Shown here: piece after piece, positions 18,649-28,443 of the stretch | Position numbering within the stretch: position 1 is the first letter of the stretch | How the letters are laid out: each line of letters begins with the position of its first letter | Assembly: GCF_037943105.1 (NCBI RefSeq) | Contig: NZ_CP149803.1 | Location: 3,080,001 to 3,144,000 of the forward strand | Reading direction: 5' to 3' | From: Pseudomonas sp. TMP9 | GTDB taxonomy: Bacteria; Pseudomonadota; Gammaproteobacteria; Pseudomonadales; Pseudomonadaceae | DNA: 64,000 nucleotides | Translations under genes and position numbers: made by a program | Notes under the pieces: model-generated | Seen by the model: only the letters and a program-made list of their open reading frames with translations | Database searches by the model: none | Told to the model about the DNA's origin: nothing

Positions 18649-19767
18649 TTACACCAGAATCAAATTATCCCGATGCACCAACTCGGGCTCATCAACATAG
18701 CCCAGCAGCCGCTCAATCGCATCCGACGGCTGACCAATGATCTTTTGCGCCTCGAGGGCGCTGTAATTAGCCAGGCCACGGGCAATCTCGCGGCCATCTG
18801 CCGCGACACAGACCACCATTTCGCCGCGGCGGAAGCTCCCCTGCACAGCCTTTACTCCCACCGGTAGCAAACTCTTAGTCCCGGCTGCCAGTGCTTTAAC
18901 CGCACCATCATCCAAAACGAGGGTCCCGCGCGTCTGCAGATGCCCGGCCAGCCATTGCTTGCGCGCCGCCAGCATGCCGCGCTCAGGCATCAGCAACGTA
19001 CCTAGGCGCTCACCCTCTTTAAGCCGCGCCAGCACCTGCTCGATAGCACCACCAACAATCACCGTATGCGCACCCGAACGCGCTGCCAGGCGCGCCGCAC
19101 GCAGCTTGGTTTGCATACCGCCACGGCCCAGCGCACCACCGACACCACCCGCCACAGCATCCAGCGCCGGATCATCGGCGCGCGCCTCATAAATCAACTC
19201 AGCACCCGGGTTGTGCCGCGGGTCGGCGTTATACATACCATCGCGATCAGTGAGGATGACCAGCAGATCAGCTTCGACCAAGTTCGCCACTAACGCCGCC
19301 AAGGTGTCGTTATCACCAAAGCGGATCTCGTCGGTGACCACGGTGTCGTTCTCATTGATTACCGGCACCACATCCAGATCGACCAGCGTGCGCAGCGTAC
19401 TGCGCGCATTCAGGTAGCGCTTACGGTCCGACAGGTCATCATGGGTCAGCAAAATTTGCGCGGTACGCCGACCATGCTCAGCAAAGCTCGACTCCCATGC
19501 CTGGATCAGCACCATCTGACCAATTGCTGCCGCCGCCTGCAGCTCATGCATGGCACTCGGCCGCGCGGCCCAACCAAGCTTGCTCATCCCGGCCGCCACT
19601 GCGCCGGAGGACACCAACACCAACTCAACACCCTGCTCACGCAGCGCCACCATCTGCTTGACCCATATGGCCATAGCGGCGCGATCAAGACCACGACCAT
19701 CGGCGGTCAGCAAGGCACTACCAATCTTCACCACCCAGCGCTGCGCACCGGTTACCTTGTCACGCAT
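18649..19767 (-). CDS. proB: ProB, glutamate 5-kinase
   Basis: The protein has 372 residues, typical for ProB with a C-terminal PUA domain. The amino acid kinase fold shows [42 protein letters not shown] and [16 protein letters not shown]. It carries out the first step of proline synthesis, phosphorylating glutamate. The PUA domain occupies about residues 275-365. It lies downstream of obg, beyond a terminator hairpin, and just upstream of creA. Confidence 0.95.
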   Translation of the reverse strand: MRDKVTGAQRWVVKIGSALLTADGRGLDRAAMAIWVKQMVALREQGVELVLVSSGAVAAGMSKLGWAARPSAMHELQAAAAIGQMVLIQAWESSFAEHGRRTAQILLTHDDLSDRKRYLNARSTLRTLVDLDVVPVINENDTVVTDEIRFGDNDTLAALVANLVEADLLVILTDRDGMYNADPRHNPGAELIYEARADDPALDAVAGGVGGALGRGGMQTKLRAARLAARSGAHTVIVGGAIEQVLARLKEGERLGTLLMPERGMLAARKQWLAGHLQTRGTLVLDDGAVKALAAGTKSLLPVGVKAVQGSFRRGEMVVCVAADGREIARGLANYSALEAQKIIGQPSDAIERLLGYVDEPELVHRDNLILV

Positions 19768-19800
19768 GATCTTCCAACCTTAGCCGCGACCTGTGATTAC

Positions 19801-19827
19801 AAAAACGCCGCAATTAAGCGGCGTTTC
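19801..19827 (-). terminator. Hairpin between obg and proB
   Basis: AAACGCCGC at 19803-19811 pairs with GCGGCGTTT at 19818-19826, and on the minus strand a T run follows. It fits a terminator or attenuator after obg, so proB may have its own promoter or depend on read-through. Confidence 0.75.
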
Positions 19828-19836
19828 TGCATGTGC

Positions 19837-21105
<1,269 letters not shown>

Positions 21106-21188
21106 CTAGGTTCTTGCAAAATTGACCTGCATTCAAATCGAACGCTAGCACCCAGGGCAGTTTGGCAAGAACCCCAAGAATACAGAAA

Positions 21189-21212
21189 CAAAAAAAACGC
21201 CCGGAGCGTTTT
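21189..21212 (-). terminator. Second hairpin between rpmA and obg
   Basis: GCGTTTT at 21206-21212 pairs with AAAACGC at 21194-21200; on the minus strand it is followed by TTTTGTTT. It is a compact terminator-like element about 130 bp before the obg start. Confidence 0.65.
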
Positions 21213-21264
21213 CTAACGTCGCTTGCGACGGCCCGCAGGGTTGCTGCCATAGATGGCGAGCCAA

Positions 21265-21296
21265 TAAAAAAGCCCCGTCGCAAGGACGGGGCTTTC
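21265..21296 (-). terminator. rpmA terminator
   Basis: AAAGCCCCGTC at 21269-21279 pairs with GACGGGGCTTT at 21285-21295 around a five-base loop. On the minus strand a run of T follows. It lies 16 bp after the rpmA stop. Confidence 0.85.
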
Positions 21297-21311
21297 CCAG
21301 CAGTCGCGCAA

Positions 21312-21569
21312 TTAAGCCGCAACGACGCTCACGTAACGGCGGTTGAACGCGCCTTTTACTTCAAACTTGATCACGCCTTCGATTTTAGCGAAGAGGGTGT
21401 GATCTTTACCCATACCAACGCCGTAACCCGCGTGGAACTGGGTGCCGCGCTGACGCACGATGATGTTGCCAGGAATGATTTTCTGGCCGCCATACATCTT
21501 CACGCCAAGGCGTTTAGCTTCTGAATCGCGACCGTTGCGGGTACTACCGCCAGCTTTTTTGTGTGCCAT
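21312..21569 (-). CDS. rpmA: 50S ribosomal protein L27
   Basis: The protein has 85 residues. [24 protein letters not shown] is the universal L27 N-terminus, and [25 protein letters not shown] follows. The N-terminal tail reaches the peptidyl transferase centre. It lies 39 bp after rplU in the same transcript. Confidence 0.98.
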   Translation of the reverse strand: MAHKKAGGSTRNGRDSEAKRLGVKMYGGQKIIPGNIIVRQRGTQFHAGYGVGMGKDHTLFAKIEGVIKFEVKGAFNRRYVSVVAA

Positions 21570-21608
21570 GAGTTCAATACTCCTATAAGGGGATTAGACC
21601 GAAACGAA

Positions 21609-21920
21609 TCAGGCCTGAATACCGGTGATTTTGATCTCGGTGTACCACTGACGGTGGCCCTGGCGCTTCATGTGGTGCTTACGACGACGAAACTTGATGA
21701 TGGTGACCTTGTCGTGACGGCCTTGAGCGATCACTTCAGCTACAACGTTGGCACCTTCAACAACTGGGGCGCCGATTTTAATATCGTCGCCATTGCCGAT
21801 CAGCAGAACACGGTCGAAAGTCACAGCTTCGCCAATGGCCAGCTCGAGCTTTTCGATTTTGAGGAATTCGCCTTCAGTGACTTTGTACTGTTTGCCACCG
21901 GTAACAATTACTGCGTACAT
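21609..21920 (-). CDS. rplU: 50S ribosomal protein L21
   Basis: The protein has 103 residues. [25 protein letters not shown] at the N-terminus and [21 protein letters not shown] near the C-terminus identify L21. It is the first gene of rplU-rpmA(-obg), divergent from ispB, with its own promoter. Confidence 0.98.
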   Translation of the reverse strand: MYAVIVTGGKQYKVTEGEFLKIEKLELAIGEAVTFDRVLLIGNGDDIKIGAPVVEGANVVAEVIAQGRHDKVTIIKFRRRKHHMKRQGHRQWYTEIKITGIQA

Positions 21921-22057
21921 GGTAAATCTCCGTTAATCCTGCTCACCCAGCGCTTTATAGGAATAAGTGTCGGCTGGCATGGCTGCTTGGGGCCTAAAAG
22001 ACGCCCTTGCAATTGCGTAAGGCAGGGAAATACCCAGGGGGAAGTTCAGGGTGCGCG

Positions 22058-22086
22058 ATTGTACGCAAGCCCCCCGCATGACGCAA
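22058..22086 (-). promoter_or_regulatory. Probable rplU-rpmA promoter
   Basis: On the minus strand TTGCGT (22086-22081), a 17-bp spacer and TACAAT (22063-22058) form a good sigma-70 promoter about 140 bp before rplU. The transcript would have a leader long enough for regulation. Confidence 0.6.
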
Positions 22087-22117
22087 GGCCCCGACACTAA
22101 CAGCCAAGCCAGTTACC

Positions 22118-22146
22118 TTGACAGCCCCTACCCTGCCACCTAGCAT
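22118..22146 (+). promoter_or_regulatory. Probable ispB promoter
   Basis: TTGACA at 22118-22123, a 17-bp spacer and TAGCAT at 22141-22146 make a strong sigma-70 candidate 32 bp before the ispB start. It is back to back with the rplU promoter. Confidence 0.65.
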
Positions 22147-22178
22147 GCCGCGCAACCCATGAACAGCAGGTGTAAGCG

Positions 22179-23147
22179 ATGCAACCCCAGGCGTTCTATA
22201 GCGTGGTGGCGGAAGATTTTACCGCCGTCGACGGCATCATTCGCGCCCAGCTGGTATCGCGCGTACCGCTGGTTGAGAAAATCGGCGACTACATTATCTC
22301 CGCTGGCGGTAAACGCCTGCGCCCGCTACTGGTCCTACTCAGCGGCAAAGCCCTTGGCCTTGATGGCGACAAGCTGCGCTTATTGGCGGCCACTATCGAG
22401 TTCCTGCACACCGCCACCTTGCTGCACGACGATGTGGTCGACATGTCCGACATGCGCCGCGGTCGCAGCACCGCCAACGCGCAGTGGGGCAACGCGCCAA
22501 GCGTTCTGGTGGGCGACTTCCTGTATTCCCGCTCGTTCGAAATGATGGTCGAGCTCGGCTCCATGCCAGTCATGAAGATCCTCTCTAGGGCCACCCGCGT
22601 TATTGCTGAAGGCGAAGTGCTGCAGCTGTCGAAGATCCGTGACGCCAGCACCACGGAAGAGACTTATATGGAGGTCATCCGCGGCAAAACCGCGATGCTC
22701 TTCGAGGCGTCAACCCATAGCGCCGCCGCATTGGCCGGGGCCAACGCCGAACAGACCGAGGCCTTGCGCACCTTTGGCGATCATCTGGGCGTGGCCTTCC
22801 AGCTGGTTGACGACCTGCTCGATTATCGCGGCGACGCCAGCACTCTGGGTAAGAATGTGGGCGATGACTTAGCTGAAGGTAAACCCACTCTGCCGCTGAT
22901 TTACGCCATGCGCGAAGGCACCCCTGAACAAGCAGCCTTGGTACGTCAGGCAATCCAGAAAGGCGGTATCGAGGACTTAGAGAGCATCCGCAATGCCGTC
23001 GAAGCAGCCGGCGCGCTGGACTACACCGCGAAGCAAGCCCGCGACTATGCAGAGCGCGCAATTGCGTGCCTAGATACGCTGCCCGCCAGCGCCTACCGCG
23101 ATGCGTTGGTCGAGTTGAGCCGCTTTGCCGTAGCGCGCACGCACTAG
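22179..23147 (+). CDS. ispB: Polyprenyl (octa/nona) diphosphate synthase
   Basis: The protein has 322 residues of the trans-isoprenyl diphosphate synthase family. The first Asp-rich motif is LLHDDVVDMSDMRRG and the second is LVDDLLDYRGD. The GGKRLRP substrate motif is near residue 45. It builds the side chain of ubiquinone (probably C45 in Pseudomonas). It is divergent from rplU, the standard arrangement. Confidence 0.95.
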   Translation: MQPQAFYSVVAEDFTAVDGIIRAQLVSRVPLVEKIGDYIISAGGKRLRPLLVLLSGKALGLDGDKLRLLAATIEFLHTATLLHDDVVDMSDMRRGRSTANAQWGNAPSVLVGDFLYSRSFEMMVELGSMPVMKILSRATRVIAEGEVLQLSKIRDASTTEETYMEVIRGKTAMLFEASTHSAAALAGANAEQTEALRTFGDHLGVAFQLVDDLLDYRGDASTLGKNVGDDLAEGKPTLPLIYAMREGTPEQAALVRQAIQKGGIEDLESIRNAVEAAGALDYTAKQARDYAERAIACLDTLPASAYRDALVELSRFAVARTH

Positions 23148-23164
23148 CCGCTAAGGCCACACCC

Positions 23165-23193
23165 AAAACCCCGTCCATGTGACGGGTTTTTTA
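23165..23193 (+). terminator. ispB terminator
   Basis: CCCGTC, an ATGT-containing loop, and GACGGGTTTTTT lie just after the ispB stop. Confidence 0.8.
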
Positions 23194-23290
23194 TGGCCTG
23201 CGTTTTTAAAAAAACGCGCAAAAGCGCTCACTCGCCTCGACATAACTGGCTGCACGACAAAAGGTAGCGATTAATTCTTGCTATAAATGT

Positions 23291-23309
23291 AATAAGAATT
23301 ATTCTCATC
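23291..23309 (+). promoter_or_regulatory. Fur box before the small gene at 23335
   Basis: AATAAGAATTATTCTCATC matches the 19-bp Fur consensus GATAATGATAATCATTATC at about 12 positions, and its core AGAAT-T-ATTCT is a perfect palindrome. It lies about 25 bp before the start codon, suitable for iron-dependent repression. Confidence 0.75.
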
Positions 23310-23334
23310 TAACCATTCAAAAGGAAGATGAACC

Positions 23335-23562
23335 ATGACTTACCTGATCGACGCTTGGCTGGATCGTCCGCAGCCCTATCTGCGCATTCTCAATCGCAAC
23401 ACCGGTGAGGTGTGCGCAGTGTTCAACGAAGACGCTCTGGATGAGCTGCGCAACCAGGGTGAGCTGGATATTCACGAGCTGAACTCCAGCGAGCCATTGG
23501 TGCTGAAAGAATTAGTGCGCAATCTGTTTTTGTATTGCTATGCCCGGGCGTTGCGCCCGTGA
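23335..23562 (+). CDS. Small conserved Pseudomonas protein, iron-regulated candidate
   Basis: The protein has 75 residues and is soluble, without signal peptide or membrane segment. It begins MTYLIDAWLDRPQPYLRILNRNTGEVC and ends LFLYCYARALRP. By position (after ispB, before fklB) and sequence it corresponds to P. aeruginosa PA4570, which I recall as an iron-starvation-induced gene of unknown function. AAAGGAAG supplies a ribosome-binding site, and the upstream Fur box supports iron control. No domain of known function is recognised. Confidence 0.8.
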   Translation: MTYLIDAWLDRPQPYLRILNRNTGEVCAVFNEDALDELRNQGELDIHELNSSEPLVLKELVRNLFLYCYARALRP

Positions 23563-23582
23563 AGACAAAAACAGCAGCCGAC

Positions 23583-23670
23583 CCTTGTAGCCCGCAGGTG
23601 CAGCCCGGCGGCAATCCGGGACATCTTTAAGACGTCATAAACAACCGCGGATGGCATCCGGGCTACAAGG
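23583..23670. repeat. REP-like palindrome between the small gene and fklB
   Basis: CCTTGTAGCCCG at 23583-23594 is the exact reverse complement of CGGGCTACAAGG at 23659-23670. Inside, CGGATG-G-CATCCG (23648-23660) is palindromic. The ends match the element at 10902-10960. Confidence 0.75.
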
Positions 23671-23725
23671 TGATCAGGCTTATTCTGAGGCGGATAAACA
23701 TCGCCATCCGCCTCAGGCAAGCGGC

Positions 23726-24343
23726 TTAGAGAACGTCCAGCAGCTCTACGTCAAACACCAGCACGCTGTGCGGCGGGATGCTGCCAACGCCTTGCTCGCC
23801 ATAGGCCAGTTCGCTCGGCACATACAGACGCCATTTACTACCGGCATTCATCAGCTGCAGGGCTTCGGTCCAACCGGCAATGACGCCGCCAACCGGAAAC
23901 TCGGCGGGCTCGCCACGATCGTAGGAGCTGTCGAATACGCTGCCGTCGATCAGGGTGCCGTGGTAATGCGCACGAATGGTGTCTTCGCGAGTTGGCATGG
24001 CGCCGCTGCCGCTGCTCAGCACTTCGTACTGCAGGCCGGAAGCCAGCACGGTAATGCCGTCGCGCGTGGCGTTTTCAGCGAGGAAAGCCAAGCCAGCGCC
24101 TGCCGCTTCTTCGGCCTTGGCCTGCGCTTCGGCTTGCATGATGTCGCGAATGACTTTGAAGCTGGCTGACAGCTCATCTTCGCTAACGCGGCTTGGCAGA
24201 CCATTAAACGCGTCAGTCAGGCCCGCGAGGATCGCGTCTAGGCTCACGCCCGGTGGCGGGTTGTCACGCAGCTGGCCACCCAGTTGGCGACCAATGCCGT
24301 AGCTGACACGGGTTTGGTCAGTCGAGAGATTGATATCGGACAT
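23726..24343 (-). CDS. fklB: FKBP-type peptidyl-prolyl isomerase (FklB-like)
   Basis: The protein has 205 residues from ATG 24343 (MSDINLSTDQTRVSYGIGRQLGGQL). The N-terminal dimerisation helices cover about residues 1-90. The C-terminal FKBP domain shows TIRAHYHGTLIDGSVFDSSYDRGEPAEFPVGGVIAGWTEALQLM and GSKWRLYVPSELAYGEQGVGSIPPHSVLVFDVELL. There is no signal peptide, which favours a cytoplasmic FklB over periplasmic FkpA. It catalyses proline cis-trans isomerisation. Confidence 0.9.
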   Translation of the reverse strand: MSDINLSTDQTRVSYGIGRQLGGQLRDNPPPGVSLDAILAGLTDAFNGLPSRVSEDELSASFKVIRDIMQAEAQAKAEEAAGAGLAFLAENATRDGITVLASGLQYEVLSSGSGAMPTREDTIRAHYHGTLIDGSVFDSSYDRGEPAEFPVGGVIAGWTEALQLMNAGSKWRLYVPSELAYGEQGVGSIPPHSVLVFDVELLDVL

Positions 24344-24404
24344 AGCGCGGCTCCGCTTGAGGCTAAAAAAGGTCGGCCAGCCTAGCACAAAGCCCCTCGC
24401 CGCC

Positions 24405-24545
24405 CTAACCGCCCGCCACGCGGTTGCGCCTACAGCGCTCCGAGCAATACTTCACCTCATCCCAGCAACGCGCCCACTTCTTACGCCAGGTGAAGGGCAG
24501 AGCACACACCTGGCAAACCTTGACCGGTAAATCGGCTTTCTTCAC
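24405..24545 (-). CDS. DUF2256 small Cys-rich protein downstream of the photolyase
   Basis: The product is 46 residues, starting with a GTG that overlaps the photolyase stop (GTGA), so translation is coupled. The sequence [20 protein letters not shown], then [20 protein letters not shown], contains the DUF2256 pattern, with CxxC, then C, C and C residues suited to zinc binding. DUF2256 genes often accompany cryptochrome/photolyase-related genes. Its role is unknown, possibly as a small nucleic-acid or protein-binding zinc finger. It is short enough to be missed by automatic gene callers. Confidence 0.82.
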   Translation of the reverse strand: MKKADLPVKVCQVCALPFTWRKKWARCWDEVKYCSERCRRNRVAGG

Positions 24546-26077
24546 AGCGCTTCACCCGCATCTAGGCGAGCTAATAGTTGCTCGCCACGCTGCCAGAGCC
24601 CCTGCTGTTTGGCCTCGGTCATTTTGTCCAACCCTCGATAAATCATGCCTAGACGGTGGTTGCCAGCCAACTGCTCACGGTGGCGCATCAAAAAATGCCA
24701 ATACAGCGCATTGAACGGGCACGCTTGCTCACCCACGCTTTCGGTCACTTTGTAGGCGCAATCGCCGCAGTAATTGGACATCCGCTTGATGTACTGACCA
24801 CTGGCGCAGTAAGGCTTGGAACCCAAATAGCCGCCATCAGCATGCATCACCATACCCAAGGTGTTGGGCAACTCGACCCAATCGAAAGCATCCATATACA
24901 CCGCCAAATACCAATCACAGACTTGGCTGGGCTGAATACCGGCCAGCAGGGCGAAGTTACCGGTGACCATCAACCGCTGAATATGGTGGGCGTAGGCATG
25001 CTCCAGGGTTTGGCCGATGGCTTGGCTCATGCACTTCATGCGGGTTTTGCCGGTCCAGTAAAACTCAGGTAACGGCCGGGTATTGCCAAATGTGTTGCGC
25101 TCGGCGTACTCCGGCATGTGCATCCAGTAAATGCCGCGCACGTATTCACGCCAGCCAATCAACTGGCGGATAAACCCTTCGGCGGCGTTTAAGGGCACAC
25201 GTCCCTGCCAATAAGCCGCTTCAACATCCGCACAGATTTTGCGCACATCCAGCAGGCCGATGTTCAGCGCCGCACCGATGCGCGCATGAAACAAAAACGG
25301 CTCATTCAACGCCATGGCGTCTTGATAGTCACCGAAGGCAGGCAGCGCAAACTCAAGGAAATGCTGCCAAAGCGCCTCTGCTTCAGCATGGGTAACGGGG
25401 TAATCAAAGGAGGCTAGGCTGCCGTAGTGATGACTAAAGCGCTCAGTCACCAGCGCCAGCACCTCGCCAGTGATGTCATCCGCCGGAAAGCGTGCCGTCA
25501 TGGGCGCTTTGATGTGTTTAGGCAGGGCCTTGCGGTTTTCTGCGTCAAAGTTCCACGCACCGCCTACCGGGGTGCCGTCGCCGTTCATCAAAAAGCCGGT
25601 TTTGCGGCGCATCTCGCGGTAGAAAAACTCCATGCGCAGTTGCTTACGGCCCTCGGCCCAACTGGCAAATTCACCACGTGCGCAGACAAAACGACTGTCG
25701 GCGTGCCAGGTGATCGGCAGCTCGCTTGCTTGCAACGCATGCTCCAAACGCCACTCGCCACACTCAGTCAGGTGCACCTCGTCAACCTGCAGGTGCGCCG
25801 CCCAACGCTGTAACTCGCTCGGCAGCGAGCCGCTGTTGTGCGGATCATCCAGCTTAACGTAGTGCACCTGCCAACCGCGCTCACGCAGGGCTTGGGCAAA
25901 ATGGCGCATGGCGCTGAAGATCAGCACGATTTTCTGCGGATGGTGCGGCACATAGTCGGTTTCGGCTGCCACCTCGGCGAGCAGCACCGCATCGCGCTGC
26001 GGGTCCAGCGCTTGCAAACTGGGTAAATCGAAAGACAGCTGATCACCCAGCACTAAAGCAAGACGGCGAGCACTCAT
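24542..26077 (-). CDS. FeS-type bacterial cryptochrome/(6-4) photolyase (PhrB-like)
   Basis: The protein has 511 residues. The N-terminal antenna domain begins [20 protein letters not shown], and the C-terminal FAD domain includes [16 protein letters not shown] sequence ([15 protein letters not shown]). Cysteines 349, 437, 440 and 453 match the spacing of the four 4Fe-4S ligands of Agrobacterium PhrB (350, 438, 441, 454 from memory). That marks the FeS-BCP class, whose characterised member repairs (6-4) photoproducts using light. The start overlaps the stop of the upstream nuclease gene (ATGA), and the DUF2256 gene overlaps its end. Confidence 0.92.
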   Translation of the reverse strand: MSARRLALVLGDQLSFDLPSLQALDPQRDAVLLAEVAAETDYVPHHPQKIVLIFSAMRHFAQALRERGWQVHYVKLDDPHNSGSLPSELQRWAAHLQVDEVHLTECGEWRLEHALQASELPITWHADSRFVCARGEFASWAEGRKQLRMEFFYREMRRKTGFLMNGDGTPVGGAWNFDAENRKALPKHIKAPMTARFPADDITGEVLALVTERFSHHYGSLASFDYPVTHAEAEALWQHFLEFALPAFGDYQDAMALNEPFLFHARIGAALNIGLLDVRKICADVEAAYWQGRVPLNAAEGFIRQLIGWREYVRGIYWMHMPEYAERNTFGNTRPLPEFYWTGKTRMKCMSQAIGQTLEHAYAHHIQRLMVTGNFALLAGIQPSQVCDWYLAVYMDAFDWVELPNTLGMVMHADGGYLGSKPYCASGQYIKRMSNYCGDCAYKVTESVGEQACPFNALYWHFLMRHREQLAGNHRLGMIYRGLDKMTEAKQQGLWQRGEQLLARLDAGEAL

Positions 26078-27474
26078 AAAACAACAACCTCGGTTTGTGG
26101 GAAGCGCCGTAAGTGGCTAAGTAGAATGTGATAAGCGTCAAGGCTGAATGCCTGCGCAGGCTGCTGGCGGGCTGCATCAATCAGCTTGGGGTCGTCAACC
26201 GTGGCCACATGTCGCCACTGATCAAGCACATGCCATTGGCAAAGCCCCTGCTCCAGATCGCGCTCGACCCAAGCAACCGGCCCCGACCACGGCCAGGTGG
26301 CCACACGTAATTGTTCACAGGCGGCGAGCAAGCGAGCATCGTGCACCTCGCGCGGTTCAAGCCCGCAACAGGCACCGCGGCACACGCCCAGCTGCGTGGC
26401 AAAACAGGCGCCTTCGCCACCTTCCAGGCCGAGCAATTTAAGGCATAACTGGTTGCGCGCGGCCTCGCTGCGCAACCAGGCCTGCGCTTGCCGCCGCGAG
26501 CGGAACAGGCCGACGCTGCTGTCAGCTAAAACGCCCTGCCCAACTATTTGCAACTCAGGCTGCAGGCCTTTGACGCCGGGCATCAGCGCCCATGTCAGCA
26601 GGTCGCGCTGGCGCCGCAGTTGGCGGTTGTACAACGGTAATAGCCGTTTCACTTCAGCGGATTCCAGCAGCAGCGCGCCCAATTCGCCGGCCGTAGGTTG
26701 CACACCAATCTCACGCACCTGCTGGGCCATTTGCAGGGTGCGGCGGCTGTGATGATCATTCTGAAAATGCGACTGCACGCGTTGCCGCAGATTTCGGCTT
26801 TTGCCGATGTACAGCAACGCCTGATTCTCACCGTAAAAATAATAAACGCCTGGCCTGGCAGGCAATGCTTGCAGGCGCGCGGCCGTCATAAAGCGCGGCA
26901 CGGCAGCTTTGCGCAGCTGTCTTGCGACTTGCAGGTTCAAGGCATCTGCCGGCACTTGCGCCACCAGCGCCGACAGCAATTGCCAGACCGCTTCGGCGTC
27001 GGGCAAGGCGCGATGCTGGAAAAAGCGACTGATTGACTGCCCCTCACACAAGGCATCAAGGCTGTGGCAGGGCAAATCAGGCCAAGCAGCGCGGGCCAGC
27101 TGCAATGTGCACAACTGGCGATAACGCACCGTTTGCCCCGCCAGAGCAAAGCCACGGCGCAAGAAAGCATGGGCGACACGCAAGTTATGGCCGACCACAA
27201 CCCGGCCTTCTAGGCACTGCGCCAGCGCCTCAGCAATCTCGACAAAACGCGGTTGATCCGCCAGCTCGGCTGGCAGCACCCCGGACACGCGTGAAATACG
27301 CGAGGGCAAAGCGCAGGCCGGGTTTAGCAGCCATGCGTGCCGAGCCACTACGCAGCCATTATCGATGTGCAGCACCGCCACTTCCCAAATGCAGTCTTTA
27401 TCGGGGTGCAGGCCGGTGATCTGCACATCGATGATGGCCAGTGCACGCTTAAATAGAGAGGCTGCTGCAGTCAC
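26074..27474 (-). CDS. DEDDh exonuclease-like / GIY-YIG (UvrC/Cho-like) fusion protein
   Basis: The protein has 466 residues from the GTG at 27474, four bases after the upstream stop; longer in-frame starts would overlap that gene. Residues about 11-170 resemble the DnaQ exonuclease domain. Of the DEDDh set, D16, H154 and D159 are present, but the Glu is Q18 and the second Asp is A101 (in GHNLRVAHAFL), so this domain is probably inactive. Residues about 203-285 are a GIY-YIG domain with GVYYFYG, LLYIGKSRNLRQRV and the metal-binding Glu in LLLESAEVKRLLPLYNR. A Cys-rich UvrC/Cho-like segment (CFATQLGVCRGACCG) follows. A role in DNA incision near damage is inferred from Cho and from its coupling to the photolyase gene. 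Confidence 0.85.
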   Translation of the reverse strand: MTAAASLFKRALAIIDVQITGLHPDKDCIWEVAVLHIDNGCVVARHAWLLNPACALPSRISRVSGVLPAELADQPRFVEIAEALAQCLEGRVVVGHNLRVAHAFLRRGFALAGQTVRYRQLCTLQLARAAWPDLPCHSLDALCEGQSISRFFQHRALPDAEAVWQLLSALVAQVPADALNLQVARQLRKAAVPRFMTAARLQALPARPGVYYFYGENQALLYIGKSRNLRQRVQSHFQNDHHSRRTLQMAQQVREIGVQPTAGELGALLLESAEVKRLLPLYNRQLRRQRDLLTWALMPGVKGLQPELQIVGQGVLADSSVGLFRSRRQAQAWLRSEAARNQLCLKLLGLEGGEGACFATQLGVCRGACCGLEPREVHDARLLAACEQLRVATWPWSGPVAWVERDLEQGLCQWHVLDQWRHVATVDDPKLIDAARQQPAQAFSLDAYHILLSHLRRFPQTEVVVL

Positions 27475-27478
27475 ATCA

Positions 27479-27784
27479 CTACCAAGAAGAGTTAAAGGAG
27501 ATTGGCACGCGCAAAACATCTTGCGTGCCGTCTTGCATGCCGCACATTTCGTCGTGCACCACGGCGTGCACCAAGTGGAACGGGATACGCGGCATATCAC
27601 GCAGCAGATCGCGCGCGTGCTCAACTGAGCGCAGGTGCAAGGTTTTACCGTTGCCATCACTGAGCGGATGAGCACGGCCACCCATATGCGCCTCCAGCAG
27701 GTAGATACCGCCCTCGATAGAGATCAGGTTAAGGGCTTCGATATTCCCGGCATGGGCGTGCTGCGACAGGTCTTGTAAGTTCAT
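27479..27784 (-). CDS. DUF6482 family protein, first gene of the photolyase cluster
   Basis: The protein has 101 residues, soluble, with no signal peptide. It begins MNLQDLSQHAHAGNIEALNLISIEGGIYLLEAHM and contains GNGKTLHLRSVEHARDLL and VHAVVHDEMCGMQDG. I recognise it as the small DUF6482-type family common in Pseudomonas; its function is unknown. It lies four bases before the nuclease gene and is preceded by paired TTGTACAA palindromes, so it heads the four-gene transcription unit. Confidence 0.75.
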   Translation of the reverse strand: MNLQDLSQHAHAGNIEALNLISIEGGIYLLEAHMGGRAHPLSDGNGKTLHLRSVEHARDLLRDMPRIPFHLVHAVVHDEMCGMQDGTQDVLRVPISFNSSW

Positions 27785-27819
27785 GGTTATTACCTCAGGC
27801 GCGCAAAGCTATACATAAA

Positions 27820-27846
27820 ATTGTACAAATACAATTCTTGTACAAG
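27820..27846 (-). promoter_or_regulatory. Paired TTGTACAA palindromes before the photolyase cluster
   Basis: TTGTACAA occurs at 27821-27828 and again at 27838-27845, the second within CTTGTACAAG; their starts are 17 bp apart. A -10-like TACAAT on the minus strand (27825-27820) overlaps the first. The pair lies 36-61 bp before the DUF6482 start. Such TGTACA palindromes resemble operators of B12-dependent MerR-type light regulators (LitR/CarH), which would suit a photolyase operon. The sites are seen; the regulator is inference. Confidence 0.55.
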
Positions 27847-27873
27847 ATCACCAAAACACAAGGTAAAACGCAA

Positions 27874-27905
27874 ACCGCCCGTCCGTTTTGCAACGGCCGG
27901 GCGGT
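27874..27905 (-). terminator. Hairpin after the YqhA-type gene
   Basis: ACCGCCCG at 27874-27881 pairs with CGGGCGGT at 27898-27905, with an inner CCGTT/AACGG stem. It lies 19 bp after the stop of the minus-strand gene at 27924 and is terminator-like, though the T run is short. Confidence 0.6.
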
Positions 27906-27923
27906 CGGTAAAGCGCAGTCGGT

Positions 27924-28418
27924 TTAGGCGTCGTGCTTGGTCAGCTTATCCAAGTAACCCATGGCGAACGCCGAACCGACAAAAGTCAGGTGAATAATCA
28001 CGTACCACATCAGCTTGCTCTCAGGGATGTTCTTGGCATCCATGAACACCTTGAGCAGATGGATTGAAGAAATTGCCACGATGGACGCGGCCACTTTCAT
28101 CTTCAGCGAACTGGAATCCATTTTGCCAAGCCAGCTGAGTTTTTCAGTGCCTGCACTGATATTCAGCTGAGAAACGAAATTCTCATAACCCGACAGCATC
28201 ACCATCACCAACAGACCACCGACCAGCGCCATGTCGACCAGTGACAGGATCACCAAAATCAGGTTGGCCTCGGACATGGCAAACACGTTGGGCAAAATAT
28301 GAAAGACCTCCTGAAAAAACTTCAGGCCCAAGGCCAGCAGGCCAAGCGAAAGGCCAAAATAAATCGGCGCCAGCAGCCAACGCGAGGCGTACATGGCATT
28401 TTCGATAAAGCGTTCCAT
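27924..28418 (-). CDS. TIGR00645/YqhA family inner-membrane protein
   Basis: The protein has 164 residues and about four membrane helices. [34 protein letters not shown] and [14 protein letters not shown] are typical of the UPF0114/YqhA family. Function is unknown. By position it matches P. aeruginosa PA4574. It seems monocistronic, with a promoter in the upstream inverted repeat and a hairpin after the stop. Confidence 0.88.
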   Translation of the reverse strand: MERFIENAMYASRWLLAPIYFGLSLGLLALGLKFFQEVFHILPNVFAMSEANLILVILSLVDMALVGGLLVMVMLSGYENFVSQLNISAGTEKLSWLGKMDSSSLKMKVAASIVAISSIHLLKVFMDAKNIPESKLMWYVIIHLTFVGSAFAMGYLDKLTKHDA

Positions 28419-28443
28419 AAGGGCTTACTCAGGGTTGCAAATT

